A DNA stretch of 64,000 nt from NCBI GenBank assembly GCA_964573775.1, contig CAZNKU010000003.1, positions 1 to 64,000 on the forward strand, given 5' to 3'. Below, one piece after another: positions 43,308 to 52,160 of the stretch (positions within the stretch are counted from its first letter, which is position 1; every line of letters starts with the position of its first letter). The translations under genes and the position numbers were made by a program. Source of the DNA: CAZNKU01 sp964573775. GTDB taxonomy: Bacteria; Bacillota; Clostridia; Monoglobales; Firm-18. The notes below the pieces were generated by a model. It saw only the letters and a list, made by a program, of their open reading frames with translations, made no database searches and was not told the DNA's origin.

Positions 43308-44903
43308 TTATTTTCTACGTGTATAATCAGGCAACAGTCTTGGTGAAACAGTTGTTGTTTCAACACCTGCGGCCTTTCTTTCAGCATCAAACTTGTTGAT
43401 GTGTTCCAAAGTAAGTGTGCCAACCTTAACATCCTTAGATTTTGCAGATGCATTTTTACCTGCATTTCTGCCAAATACGATAATGTCAAGCAACGAGTTA
43501 CCCATAAGTCTGTTTCTGCCGTGGATTCCGCCAACAGCTTCACCTGCAACATAAAGGTTTTCAATGTTTGTAACACCTTCAGCGTTAATCTTAAGACCAC
43601 CGTTCTGGTAATGGAGTGTTGGGTAAACAAGGATAGGTTCTTTACGAATATCGATACCATACTTAGCGAACATTCTCCACATAGCAGGGATTCTCTTAAT
43701 AATAGTACCTTCACCATGAATCTTTTCAATCATCGGAGTATCAAGCCATACAGCTCTGCCGTTAGGAGTTTCAACACCGTTTCCTCTTTCGCTGCATTCA
43801 CGAATGATAGAAGCTGCAGAAACGTCACGGGTTTCCAACGGATGCATGAATACTTCACCGTTTACGTTAATAAGCTTAGCACCCAATGAACGTACCTTTT
43901 CAGTAACCAATGCACCGAAAATCTGGTCAGGGAATGCCGCACCTGTTGGGTGATACTGTAAGGTATCAGCATATATAAGCTCTGCACCTGCACGATAACC
44001 AAGTACTAAACCATCAGCTGTAGCACCGTAGTGGTTTGATGTGGGGAATCCCTGGTAGTGAAGTCTGCCTGCACCACCTGTTGCAATAACAACTGTTTTA
44101 GCCTTTGCAACAAGGATTTCCTTTGTTTCCATGTTCATCAAAACTGCACCTGCAGCCTTGCCTTCATCGTCAAGAATAAGTTCAATAGCAGATGTAAAGT
44201 CAACAACTGTAATACCTCTGTTTAGAACCTCGTCACGAAGTGTACGCATAATTTCAGCACCTGAATAGTCCTTTGCAGCGTGCATTCTCTTTCTTGAAGT
44301 ACCGCCACCGTGTGTTGTAACCATTCTACCATCTGCGTCTTTATCGAATTCTACGCCAAGGTCGTTAAGCCATTTAATAGCATCAGGAGCCTCGTTAACA
44401 AGCTTGTAAAGAAGCTCAGGAACAGCAGCGAAATGTCCGCCACCGAAAGCATCTATATAGTGGATAGCGGGGGAATCGTTTTCCTTATCAGCAGCCTGAA
44501 TACCGCCTTCTGCCATCATTGTGTTAGCGTCACCGATACGAAGCTTTGTAACAATCATAGTTTTAGCACCGTTGTTGTCAGCTTCAATAGCAGCAGATGA
44601 ACCTGCACCGCCACCACCGATGATAAGTACGTCCACGTCATAATCAGGGTTTGAAAGGTCCACATCACCAGGCTTAATTCTGCTTTCGCCTTCAAGCAAA
44701 GCAACAAGCTCTGTTGGAACCTCACCGCCCTTGTTGGGACCAACTGTCAGTGTTCTGAATTCTTCCTGCTTGTAATCAGGATGGAAAGTCGCAAGCAATT
44801 TTTCTTTTTCTTCAGCAGTCATTCTGCGTGGTTCGTATGCTGTATTATTATCTCTTGCAGCTTCAACTTTCTTAATTGATTCTTGGAATTCTTTACTGTA
44901 CAT
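43308..44903 (-). CDS. fumarate-reductase-type flavoprotein (FrdA/SdhA-like)
   Basis: 531 aa. An unusual 85-residue N-terminal extension comes before the FAD motif VDVLIIGGGGAGSSAAIEA. Active-site blocks: THGGGTSRKRMHAAKD, TEKVRSLGAKL with the candidate catalytic Arg, HYQNGGLKI and HGRNRLMGNSLLDIIVFGR. The segment before AEGG reads ANTMM, without the His that binds FAD covalently in membrane Frd/Sdh, so FAD is likely non-covalent. No membrane subunits nearby. Probably reduces fumarate or another enoate (urocanate-like, acrylate-like) as terminal acceptor of the Hdr-Flx complex. Confidence 0.88.
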   Translation of the reverse strand: MYSKEFQESIKKVEAARDNNTAYEPRRMTAEEKEKLLATFHPDYKQEEFRTLTVGPNKGGEVPTELVALLEGESRIKPGDVDLSNPDYDVDVLIIGGGGAGSSAAIEADNNGAKTMIVTKLRIGDANTMMAEGGIQAADKENDSPAIHYIDAFGGGHFAAVPELLYKLVNEAPDAIKWLNDLGVEFDKDADGRMVTTHGGGTSRKRMHAAKDYSGAEIMRTLRDEVLNRGITVVDFTSAIELILDDEGKAAGAVLMNMETKEILVAKAKTVVIATGGAGRLHYQGFPTSNHYGATADGLVLGYRAGAELIYADTLQYHPTGAAFPDQIFGALVTEKVRSLGAKLINVNGEVFMHPLETRDVSAASIIRECSERGNGVETPNGRAVWLDTPMIEKIHGEGTIIKRIPAMWRMFAKYGIDIRKEPILVYPTLHYQNGGLKINAEGVTNIENLYVAGEAVGGIHGRNRLMGNSLLDIIVFGRNAGKNASAKSKDVKVGTLTLEHINKFDAERKAAGVETTTVSPRLLPDYTRRK

Positions 44904-44918
44904 TACTTGCTCACCTCC

Positions 44919-45593
44919 TTATTTCTCTATTTCTCTGTTATTGTAAAGTTCTTTCATTTCTTCAATAGGCCTCTGCATCAATTCTTCAAGAAGCTTTACA
45001 AAATCGCCGTTTTCAATTTCCTTAACTCTGTTTTCAAGATGTTCTGTCTTTGGAGCAAGGTATTTACCTGTAATACGTCTTGCAAGCATAGCAACCTGAG
45101 GATGAGAGATACCTGCAGGACAACGGGAAGAACATACACCGCACATTACGCAGTCAAATGATTCTTCAGCGCATTTTTCAAATTCGCCACGCTGAGCATA
45201 AGCAATGTACTGCATAACGTTAAGCTCCTGAGTACAGCTCTTTGTACAAGCATTACAGCCGATACAAGCGTAAATTTCAGGATAAAGCTGCATCATAACA
45301 GCTTCTGTAACAGGTATCTTTTCGATATCATAAACCTGTTTAACAAGTGGGAAGAAAGGAAGTGTTGCAATGAACATACCTTCTTCAACCTTTGTCTGGC
45401 AAGCAAGGCAAACCTTAAGTTCCTTGTCGCCCTGAATTCTGTATATTGTTGCACAGGCACCGCAGAAGCCGTTACGGCATCCGCAACCACGTACAAGCTG
45501 ATAGCCGGCATATTCCATAGCGCCCATAATTGTAAGCTCTGATGGAACAGAATATTTTTTGCCGTATAAATAAATGTCAACAAATTTTTCCAT
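44919..45593 (-). CDS. iron-sulfur subunit with 2Fe-2S and two 4Fe-4S motifs (FrdB/TfrB-like)
   Basis: 224 aa. N-terminal plant-type ferredoxin domain with GCGCRNGFCGAC and CLAC, then CIGCNACTKSC near 118 and CVMCGVCSSRCP near 150. It should wire electrons to the flavoprotein encoded next (15 bp downstream). The thiol:fumarate reductase TfrB of methanogens has similar clusters plus an HdrB domain; here HdrB is a separate gene. No membrane anchor. Confidence 0.88.
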   Translation of the reverse strand: MEKFVDIYLYGKKYSVPSELTIMGAMEYAGYQLVRGCGCRNGFCGACATIYRIQGDKELKVCLACQTKVEEGMFIATLPFFPLVKQVYDIEKIPVTEAVMMQLYPEIYACIGCNACTKSCTQELNVMQYIAYAQRGEFEKCAEESFDCVMCGVCSSRCPAGISHPQVAMLARRITGKYLAPKTEHLENRVKEIENGDFVKLLEELMQRPIEEMKELYNNREIEK

Positions 45594-45614
45594 TGTCTTT
45601 GTCCTTTCTATCTA

Positions 45615-46442
45615 TTAATATTCATCCGGCAAGGCATCTAACTGGTCGAAACGGAAAACCGGACCGTCCTTGCAGACATACTTGGAACCGATGTTACATC
45701 TGCCGCATTTACCCACAGCACATTTCATCTTAAGCTCCATAGTTGTGTAAACCTGTGTTTCCTTAAAGCCAAGTTCCTTAAGTGCTGCCAATGTGAACTT
45801 AATCATAATTGGCGGACCGCACATCAAAACTGTTTTGCTAAGGTCTGGGTTAACTTCTTTAACGTAATTAGGAACAAAGCCAACGTGACCATCCCAGTTG
45901 TCCTGTTCACGGTCGATTGTAAGGTGAACGTTAATACCGTCCTCCTTCATCCATTCGTTAACTATTTCTTCATAGTCAACCAAATCTTCCTTAGAACGTG
46001 AACCGTAGATAATATCAATAGTACCGTAGTTAGCACGGTTGTCACGGCAGTAGTTGATAACAGAACGTAGCGGTGCAAGACCTATACCACCTGCTATAAA
46101 CAGAAGGTCTTTACCCTTAAGGTCAGTTTCAACAGGGAAACCGTTACCGTAAGGTCCGCGTACCGTAATCTGCTGACCAACTTCCATAGCGTGTAGCCAT
46201 TCTGTTACACAGCCGCATCTTTTAATGGAAAATTCCATATAGTTAGTCTGTGTCGGTGAAGAAGTAATTGAGAACAACGCCTCACCTACACCGGGCATTG
46301 AAAGGAATGCACACTGTCCCGGCATATGCTTGAACATAACGCCGCCTTCAGGAGCTTCTACTCTGAAGGTTTTAACATCAGGAGTATCTGTTCTGATATC
46401 TGTTACGATACCAACTTTTGGTATTAAAACATCTTCTCTCAT
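45615..46442 (-). CDS. FAD/NAD(P)H-binding subunit (FlxA / AsrB / HydG-like)
   Basis: 275 aa of the ferredoxin-reductase fold. FAD-binding ALFSITSSP near residue 56, NAD(P)-binding LLFIAGGIGLAPLRSVI near 115, and a C-terminal 2Fe-2S site with MKCAVGKCGRCNIGSKYVC. Takes electrons from NADH (or NADPH). One base overlap with the next upstream gene. Equivalent to FlxA of Flx-Hdr complexes. Confidence 0.9.
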   Translation of the reverse strand: MREDVLIPKVGIVTDIRTDTPDVKTFRVEAPEGGVMFKHMPGQCAFLSMPGVGEALFSITSSPTQTNYMEFSIKRCGCVTEWLHAMEVGQQITVRGPYGNGFPVETDLKGKDLLFIAGGIGLAPLRSVINYCRDNRANYGTIDIIYGSRSKEDLVDYEEIVNEWMKEDGINVHLTIDREQDNWDGHVGFVPNYVKEVNPDLSKTVLMCGPPIMIKFTLAALKELGFKETQVYTTMELKMKCAVGKCGRCNIGSKYVCKDGPVFRFDQLDALPDEY

Positions 46443-47467
46443 TATTCATTCACCCCCAAAGCCTTAATAACTTTTACAATGTTCATTGAAACAGGGCACT
46501 TCTGCAAGCATCTGCCGCAGCCTACACAGCCGTAAACGCCGTCGTTGTTAGCAGGGAAGTATACAAGCTTGTGCATAAATCTCTGTCTGAAGCGTTCTAC
46601 CTGGCTGTTACGGTTGTTACCGTGTGCCATTTTTGTAAAGTCGGAATACATACATGAATCCCAACATCTGTATCTTTGGATACCATGACCTGTATCATAG
46701 TCACGGATGTCGTAGCACTGGCATGTAGGACATATAAAAGTACAAGTACCGCATCCCAAGCATGATGATGAAAGTTCATTCCACAATGGTGAATTGAATT
46801 TTTCCATCATATGTTCTTCATCAAAGCCGTCAAGACAAAGGTCCTTTAGTGGAAGTTTGTCTAAAATCTTTTTAATTTCTTCCTGCTTGGCAGTAACCTT
46901 TGCATCATCAGTTTCAGCAAGTACGTCTTTAGCAAGGTTCAGCGCCTTTTCGCCTTTTTCATTGTTAGCCCTGATGCAAAGCTCACCGTCTACAATCCAT
47001 GCAGTTGCATCTGCAACAGGGTTTGCAGGGTCGATACCAAAAGTTGTACAGAAGCAAGTTTCTTCAGGCTCGCCGCAAGCAAGTGCAACGATTACTACCT
47101 TTTCTCTTCTTTCAGCATAAAAGCTGTCAACAGGCTCTGCAAGGAATACCTTGTCAAGAATTTCAAAGCCCTTTAAATCACATCCGCGTACACCGAAAAG
47201 AATAGTAGGTTCACTTGGGTCACGGTTTTCAATAACTTCCACAGTTTTATCACCTGTTTTAAAAGCAACAAGATTTTCTGTCTGTGGGAAGAAAATATCC
47301 TTAGGAGATTTTATAGTATTAAGGTTTGTAAGGCAAACCTCCATACCTTCGCTCCACATTTTGTAGTTAGAGCTGTTATCATCCTGCTTAATGGGTGCGT
47401 ATACAGCGTTTTCCTTTGAAAAAGCCGCAAATAACTTATCTATATCGTTAAGTGAAATCTTAAACAT
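46442..47467 (-). CDS. 4Fe-4S dicluster subunit (FlxB / AsrA / HydB-like)
   Basis: 341 aa. The first 200 residues form the AsrA/HydB-type domain (VRGCDLKGFEILDKVF, ACGEPEETCFCTTFGIDP). Clusters near the end: CLGCGTCTFICPTCQCYD and CVGCGRCLQKCPVSMN. Pairs with the FlxA-like subunit as AsrA does with AsrB. ATG overlaps the previous stop (TAATG). Confidence 0.88.
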   Translation of the reverse strand: MFKISLNDIDKLFAAFSKENAVYAPIKQDDNSSNYKMWSEGMEVCLTNLNTIKSPKDIFFPQTENLVAFKTGDKTVEVIENRDPSEPTILFGVRGCDLKGFEILDKVFLAEPVDSFYAERREKVVIVALACGEPEETCFCTTFGIDPANPVADATAWIVDGELCIRANNEKGEKALNLAKDVLAETDDAKVTAKQEEIKKILDKLPLKDLCLDGFDEEHMMEKFNSPLWNELSSSCLGCGTCTFICPTCQCYDIRDYDTGHGIQRYRCWDSCMYSDFTKMAHGNNRNSQVERFRQRFMHKLVYFPANNDGVYGCVGCGRCLQKCPVSMNIVKVIKALGVNE

Positions 47468-48444
47468 TACTGCGCACCCCTTTCTTTAACAATGCTTGGC
47501 TCTACATCTTCTTTAGTAAAGCTTGTAAGCGGAGGTACTGTTTCAAGGTCTGCACCTGCCTGATATTCGCCATAAAATTCATTTATATCCTTAATGAATT
47601 TACGGTTAAGCAAATGAAGCGGTATGTTCTGAGGACATACTCTTGCGCATTCACCGCAGTCTGTACAACGTCCGCAAACGTGGAAAGCTCTTATAATATG
47701 GAACATATTTTCTTCAAAAGTATCCGCATTAGCCTTACTTGCTACGCCTGAATTTGCATTGTCAAATACACAAGTTGTGCAAGTACAAGCAGGGCAGGCA
47801 TTTCTGCAGGCATTACATCTGATACATTTTGAAAGCTGACTTCTCCAGAATTCAAATCTTTCTTCTGATGTCATATTTTCAAGCTTTTCAACCATTTCAA
47901 AACGGTCAACTGTCGGTGTTTCAAATTCTTCACCAATTACTTCATCAGCGCAAACGTGCTTTTTACCTTTACAGCAAAGACACTTATCAAGCAAAACTTC
48001 GTTTCTGTCAAGCTCCTTGTCACCGTACAAAGTAGATATTTTAAGTGTTTTACCGTCATCTTCAATCTTTTCGATACCCTTAATGCCTTTTGCCCTAATC
48101 TTTTCGATATCAAGCTTACCCTGGCAAGGAATACCTACGATTGTAATATTTTCTCTTTTAATCCTATGCTCTTTAATAAGCTGGTTAATACTGTATGTAT
48201 CACAAGGCTTCAAAAAGGCAAGGATTTTTTCATCGCCCTTTGTTTCACGTACAAGATACTTTGTAAGATTGCTACCGCAAAAGCTGTCATATGTGAAACC
48301 GTCAAGGCTGTCGTCTTTAGTAAACAAAGCAGGTGTAGGGTCATAGAAGAATTCGCCCTGTTTCCAGGCAAGTACTTTATTAACTGTACCGTCTGCAAGT
48401 AATTTTTCTGCTTTTTCTTTCATTAAATCGAAAACTCTTTGCAT
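47467..48444 (-). CDS. 4Fe-4S subunit (FlxC-like, FrhB/hydrogenase-beta-related)
   Basis: 325 aa. N-terminal half with KPCDTYSINQLIKEHRIKRE and GIPCQGKL recalls the F420-hydrogenase beta/FrhB-like domain without clear F420 motifs. Cys-rich parts: CLCCKGKKHVC, CIRCNACRNACPAC, CGRCTDCGECARVCPQNIP. Its start (ATG 48444, behind GGAGGATTTG) overlaps the MvhD-like gene by 22 bp, showing tight coupling. Confidence 0.85.
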   Translation of the reverse strand: MQRVFDLMKEKAEKLLADGTVNKVLAWKQGEFFYDPTPALFTKDDSLDGFTYDSFCGSNLTKYLVRETKGDEKILAFLKPCDTYSINQLIKEHRIKRENITIVGIPCQGKLDIEKIRAKGIKGIEKIEDDGKTLKISTLYGDKELDRNEVLLDKCLCCKGKKHVCADEVIGEEFETPTVDRFEMVEKLENMTSEERFEFWRSQLSKCIRCNACRNACPACTCTTCVFDNANSGVASKANADTFEENMFHIIRAFHVCGRCTDCGECARVCPQNIPLHLLNRKFIKDINEFYGEYQAGADLETVPPLTSFTKEDVEPSIVKERGAQ

Positions 48445-48872
48445 CTCAAATCCTCCAATCTCTTATTCTCACCTAATTCGTGGATTTTCTTTGCAAAATC
48501 ATTCATTGTATCAGCAAACTTAGCACCTTCAGCTGCAGAAACCCATTCAACACGTGTACGGTCTCTTTCAATACCCAAAAAGTCAAGCATACTGAACAAC
48601 AATGTCATTCTTCTTCTTGTATAATAGTTACCTGTTGTGTAGTGGCAGTCACCTGGATGACAACCGCAAAGGATAACACCGTCTGCACCCCTCTGGAAAG
48701 CACGAAGGATAAACATAGGGTTAACACGGCATGAGCAAGGCACACGGATAATCTTTACATTTGCAGGGTAGTTAAGTCTGTTAGTACCTGCAAGGTCAGC
48801 GCCTGCATAACTGCACCAGTTACAGCAGAATGCAACAATCAACGGTTTGAATTCTTTGTTTTCTATTTGCAT
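48423..48872 (-). CDS. MvhD/FlxD-like 2Fe-2S electron-transfer protein
   Basis: 149 aa. FCCNWCSYAGADLAG near residue 14, IRVPCSCRVNP near 42 and LCGCHPGDCHY near 72 are the MvhD signature. In methanogens MvhD passes electrons from hydrogenase to HdrA; here it would link the Flx subunits to HdrA. Overlaps the hdrA end by 10 bp. Confidence 0.92.
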   Translation of the reverse strand: MQIENKEFKPLIVAFCCNWCSYAGADLAGTNRLNYPANVKIIRVPCSCRVNPMFILRAFQRGADGVILCGCHPGDCHYTTGNYYTRRRMTLLFSMLDFLGIERDRTRVEWVSAAEGAKFADTMNDFAKKIHELGENKRLEDLRCKEFSI

Positions 48873-50848
48873 ATTGCATCCACCTCCGCCATGATTTGTC
48901 TGTTAGAAAATCCCTTAAGGTCCATAGCGCCTGAAGGACAAGCTACTGTACAAGCACCGCAGCCCTGACATACTGCTTCGTTAACCTGTGCAACACGTCT
49001 TACCTCCATACCTCCCGGGATTCTGAATTCCTTATCTGCATACGTAATAGCACCGTAAGGACATACCTTTTCACACTGTGAGCAACCGTTACAAAGCATT
49101 TCATTAGACTGAGAAACGCATGGGTTACATGTAAGCTTATCTTTTACAAGCAAGCCTATAACCTTAGCAGCAGCGGCAGAAGCCTGAGATACTGTTTCAG
49201 GAATATCCTTAGGACCCTGACACATACCCGAAAGGAACACCCCTGCTGTTGGGCTTTCTACAGGGCGAAGCTTTGGATGAGCTTCTGTGAAGAAGTCGTT
49301 TGTATCCATACTTGCTGTAAGCTTTGTAGCAAGAGGACGTGCAGTTTCATCAGGTTCAATAGCAGCAGCCAAAACTACCATATCAGCACTGATGTGTAGC
49401 TGTTCGTTTGAAATAAGGTCTGAAGCCTGAACTTCAAGCTTACCGTTTGAAGGAACAACCTTGCCAACCATACCCTTGATGTAATGTACACCGTATTCTT
49501 CAACAGCACGGCGGTAGAATTCATCAAAGTTCTTACCGGGAGTACGTACGTCAATATAGAATACATAAACGTCCGTATCGGGATATTTTTCTCTTGTAAG
49601 CATAGCATGCTTTGCTGTATACATACAGCAAACCTTTGAACAATAAGGCTTACCGCAGCCTGAAGTATCACGTGAACCTACACACTGCACGAAAACAATT
49701 GTGTGTGGATGTTCACCGTCAGAAGGTCGAAGTAAAGTACCGTTTGTAGGACCTGCCGCGTTCATAAGTCTTTCATATTCAAGTGATGTAACTACGTCAG
49801 GACTCTGCTTATAAGCAAATTCCTCGTATTTATCAAGATTAATTGTGTTAAAGCCTGTTGCAACAACAATTGCACCATATTCTCTTTCCACAAATTCATC
49901 CTTTTGAGTATAGTCAATAGCCTTAGCACCGCAAACCTTTGAACAAACACCGCACTTACCTGTTTTTAACATTGTGCAGTAGTCAGGGTCAATTGTAGCA
50001 ACCTTAGGTACAGCCTGTGCAAAAGGAATGTAGATTGCACGCTTTGTATCCATACCCATATTAAAGTCGTTAGGAACTTTTTTCTGTGGGCATTTTTCTG
50101 TACATACGCCGCAACCTGTACATAAATCTTCGTTTACATAACGGGCTTTTTTTCGTATTGTAACGTTAAAGTTACCTACGAAGCCCTTAACATCTTCAAC
50201 CTCACTGTAAGAGAAAATGTTAATCTTTTCATTCTGTGCAACGTCAACCATTTTAGGTGTAAGGATGCATGCCGCACAGTCAAGTGTTGGAAAAGTCTTG
50301 TCAATCTGCGCCATTTTACCGCCGATTGTAGGCTTTTTCTCAACGATATCAACTTCAAAACCTGCTTCTGCAATGTCAAGAGCAGTCTGAATACCTGCAA
50401 TACCGCCACCGATAACCAAGGCTCTCTTTGTAACAGGGCTTTCACCTGCTTTAAGCGGTGTGTTAAGCTGTACTTTAGCGATAGCAGCTCTGCCAAGTAT
50501 AACCGCCTTTTCAGTAGCAGTTTCCATATCCTTATGAATCCATGAGCACTGTTCACGGATGTTTGCAATTTCAACCATATATGGGTTTAAGCCTGCTGCC
50601 TGAGCAGTCTTACGGAATGTAGCTTCGTGCATACGAGGTGAACATGAACATACAACGATACCTGTAAGGTTATGCTCCTTAATGGCATCCTTAATCATAT
50701 TCTGACCTGCTTCAGAGCACATGTACTGATAGTCAACAGAGAAAACTACGCCCGGTTCATTTTTAAGTGTTTCAGCAACCTTATGCACATCAACAGTAGC
50801 AGCAATGTTACTTCCGCACCAACATACAAATACGCCTATTCTTTGCAT
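48863..50848 (-). CDS. hdrA: heterodisulfide reductase subunit A-like
   Basis: 661 aa. N-terminal cluster-binding region (GVFVCWCGSNI, VVCSCSPRMHE), FAD-binding ALVIGGGIAGIQTALDIAEAG near 145, CTGCGVCTEKCPQKKVP, CGVCSKVC, and two C-terminal ferredoxin clusters CNGCSQCEKVCP and CQGCGACTVACP. HdrA carries the FAD at which electron bifurcation occurs in HdrABC complexes. Whether this one bifurcates cannot be told from sequence alone. Central gene of the cluster. Confidence 0.93.
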   Translation of the reverse strand: MQRIGVFVCWCGSNIAATVDVHKVAETLKNEPGVVFSVDYQYMCSEAGQNMIKDAIKEHNLTGIVVCSCSPRMHEATFRKTAQAAGLNPYMVEIANIREQCSWIHKDMETATEKAVILGRAAIAKVQLNTPLKAGESPVTKRALVIGGGIAGIQTALDIAEAGFEVDIVEKKPTIGGKMAQIDKTFPTLDCAACILTPKMVDVAQNEKINIFSYSEVEDVKGFVGNFNVTIRKKARYVNEDLCTGCGVCTEKCPQKKVPNDFNMGMDTKRAIYIPFAQAVPKVATIDPDYCTMLKTGKCGVCSKVCGAKAIDYTQKDEFVEREYGAIVVATGFNTINLDKYEEFAYKQSPDVVTSLEYERLMNAAGPTNGTLLRPSDGEHPHTIVFVQCVGSRDTSGCGKPYCSKVCCMYTAKHAMLTREKYPDTDVYVFYIDVRTPGKNFDEFYRRAVEEYGVHYIKGMVGKVVPSNGKLEVQASDLISNEQLHISADMVVLAAAIEPDETARPLATKLTASMDTNDFFTEAHPKLRPVESPTAGVFLSGMCQGPKDIPETVSQASAAAAKVIGLLVKDKLTCNPCVSQSNEMLCNGCSQCEKVCPYGAITYADKEFRIPGGMEVRRVAQVNEAVCQGCGACTVACPSGAMDLKGFSNRQIMAEVDAICK

Positions 50849-50865
50849 TTTACGTTTTCTCCTCC

Positions 50866-51258
50866 TTACTTACTGTATTTTCTGAACGCACTTACAATAG
50901 CCTGCTGTGGCAAATCCTCATCAAGCAAGCCAGGAACGTCGTTAGGTGTCATGTGGTTTGCACCCTGCTGTCTTATCTTCATAAGTCTTACAGCTTCAAT
51001 AACATTTGCAGGTTCAACACCTCTTGGGCATCTTTCAACACATGCAAAGCATGACAAACACTTGTAGATTGATTTTGATTCCATCAAAGGTTCAATGTTG
51101 CCCTTTTCAACCATATATACGAATTCATGTGGATGATATTCCATTTCATCGTACGAAGGACAAGTTGCGGAGCATTTACCGCATCTCATACATTTCAGAA
51201 CATTAACACCACTTGTACGGAGGATTTGTTCTGTTTTTTCAGGGTTTTTGTTATACAT
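50866..51258 (-). CDS. hdrC: heterodisulfide reductase subunit C-like
   Basis: 130 aa with two 4Fe-4S motifs: CMRCGKCSATCPSYDEMEY near residue 19 and CLSCFACVERCPRGVEP near 68. Connects HdrA to HdrB. Lies between hdrB and hdrA with 14-17 bp gaps. Confidence 0.93.
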   Translation of the reverse strand: MYNKNPEKTEQILRTSGVNVLKCMRCGKCSATCPSYDEMEYHPHEFVYMVEKGNIEPLMESKSIYKCLSCFACVERCPRGVEPANVIEAVRLMKIRQQGANHMTPNDVPGLLDEDLPQQAIVSAFRKYSK

Positions 51259-51272
51259 TTTAAAATCCTCCT

Positions 51273-52055
51273 TTATTTAACATCCAAAGCTTCAGCTAAA
51301 AGCTCTGTGAAATAGTAAACGGGAACATCATATTCTGTGCCATTCTTTTTAAGATTGTACATACAAAGCGGACAAGCTGTAATAACCATTTCAGCACCGT
51401 TTTCAACAGCATCTTTCAAAACGTTGTTGCTCTTTTTCTGTGCCAATGCTTTGTCCTCCATTGTAACGTAACCGCCACAGCATTCGTTACGCATTGGATA
51501 AATTACAGGCTCACCGCCAAGTGCACGGATAAAGTCCTCAATAATTGTAGGATTTTCCGGATTATCCATCTGCATAGTTTTGCTTGGACGAAGAAGCATA
51601 CAGCCGTAATAAGCCGCAATCTTCTTTCCTTCAAAAGGTTTTTTAACAGCTTCAGCAATTTTGTCAAAGCCGATTTTATCTCTTAACATTTCAAGGTAGT
51701 GAATAACATTTGTTTCACCTGCATAAGGTTCTTCAAGCTGCATATAGTTGTTAGCCTTTGTGCGGATGTTGTCATCATTTTTCATATCGTCATTAACTCT
51801 TTTAATAACGTGATGACAAGCAGAACAAACGGTTACAAGGTCCTGCCCCTTTTCTTTGGAATAAGCAAGAGCACGTACGGATGAAAGTTTGGATGCGACT
51901 TCGTCCTTACCCATTGTGTAGACGCCGCCGCAGCACTGCCAATCCGGTATTTCTTCTAAAGTTACCCCTAAAGCTTCTGCAGATTTTCTTGCATATGTAT
52001 CAAGGTCAACCGCTTTAGTTTTAAGAGTACAACCAGGATAATAACTAAATACCAT
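51273..52055 (-). CDS. hdrB: heterodisulfide reductase subunit B-like (two CCG domains)
   Basis: 260 aa. Two cysteine-rich CCG domains: first YYPGCTLKT...WQCCGGVYT...CSACHHV, second YYGCMLLRP...NECCGGYVT...CPLCMYNL. These bind the non-cubane clusters that reduce disulfides in methanogens. In bacteria without CoM/CoB the partner is unknown. First gene of the hdr operon, 100 bp after ldh. Confidence 0.93.
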   Translation of the reverse strand: MVFSYYPGCTLKTKAVDLDTYARKSAEALGVTLEEIPDWQCCGGVYTMGKDEVASKLSSVRALAYSKEKGQDLVTVCSACHHVIKRVNDDMKNDDNIRTKANNYMQLEEPYAGETNVIHYLEMLRDKIGFDKIAEAVKKPFEGKKIAAYYGCMLLRPSKTMQMDNPENPTIIEDFIRALGGEPVIYPMRNECCGGYVTMEDKALAQKKSNNVLKDAVENGAEMVITACPLCMYNLKKNGTEYDVPVYYFTELLAEALDVK

Positions 52056-52085
52056 AACTCTTTTCCTTTCAAAAATTATTTGTTG

Positions 52086-52125
52086 AAAAACTTCGATAGA
52101 AACGGCATATGGCGTCTCTATCGAA
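52086..52125 (-). terminator. terminator after ldh
   Basis: Stem TTCGATAGA...TCTATCGAA extended by CG pairs, followed on the minus strand by GTTTTTC. Some readthrough into hdrB is possible, as no clear promoter follows it. Confidence 0.65.
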
Positions 52126-52160
52126 AATTTTTACTCATTTTTAAAGTACCTTAAAAGATT

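Noticed and set aside
43247..43729. N-terminal extension of the permease frame
   Set aside because: It is an out-of-frame reading of the FrdA-like gene; a good ribosome site precedes ATG 43246.
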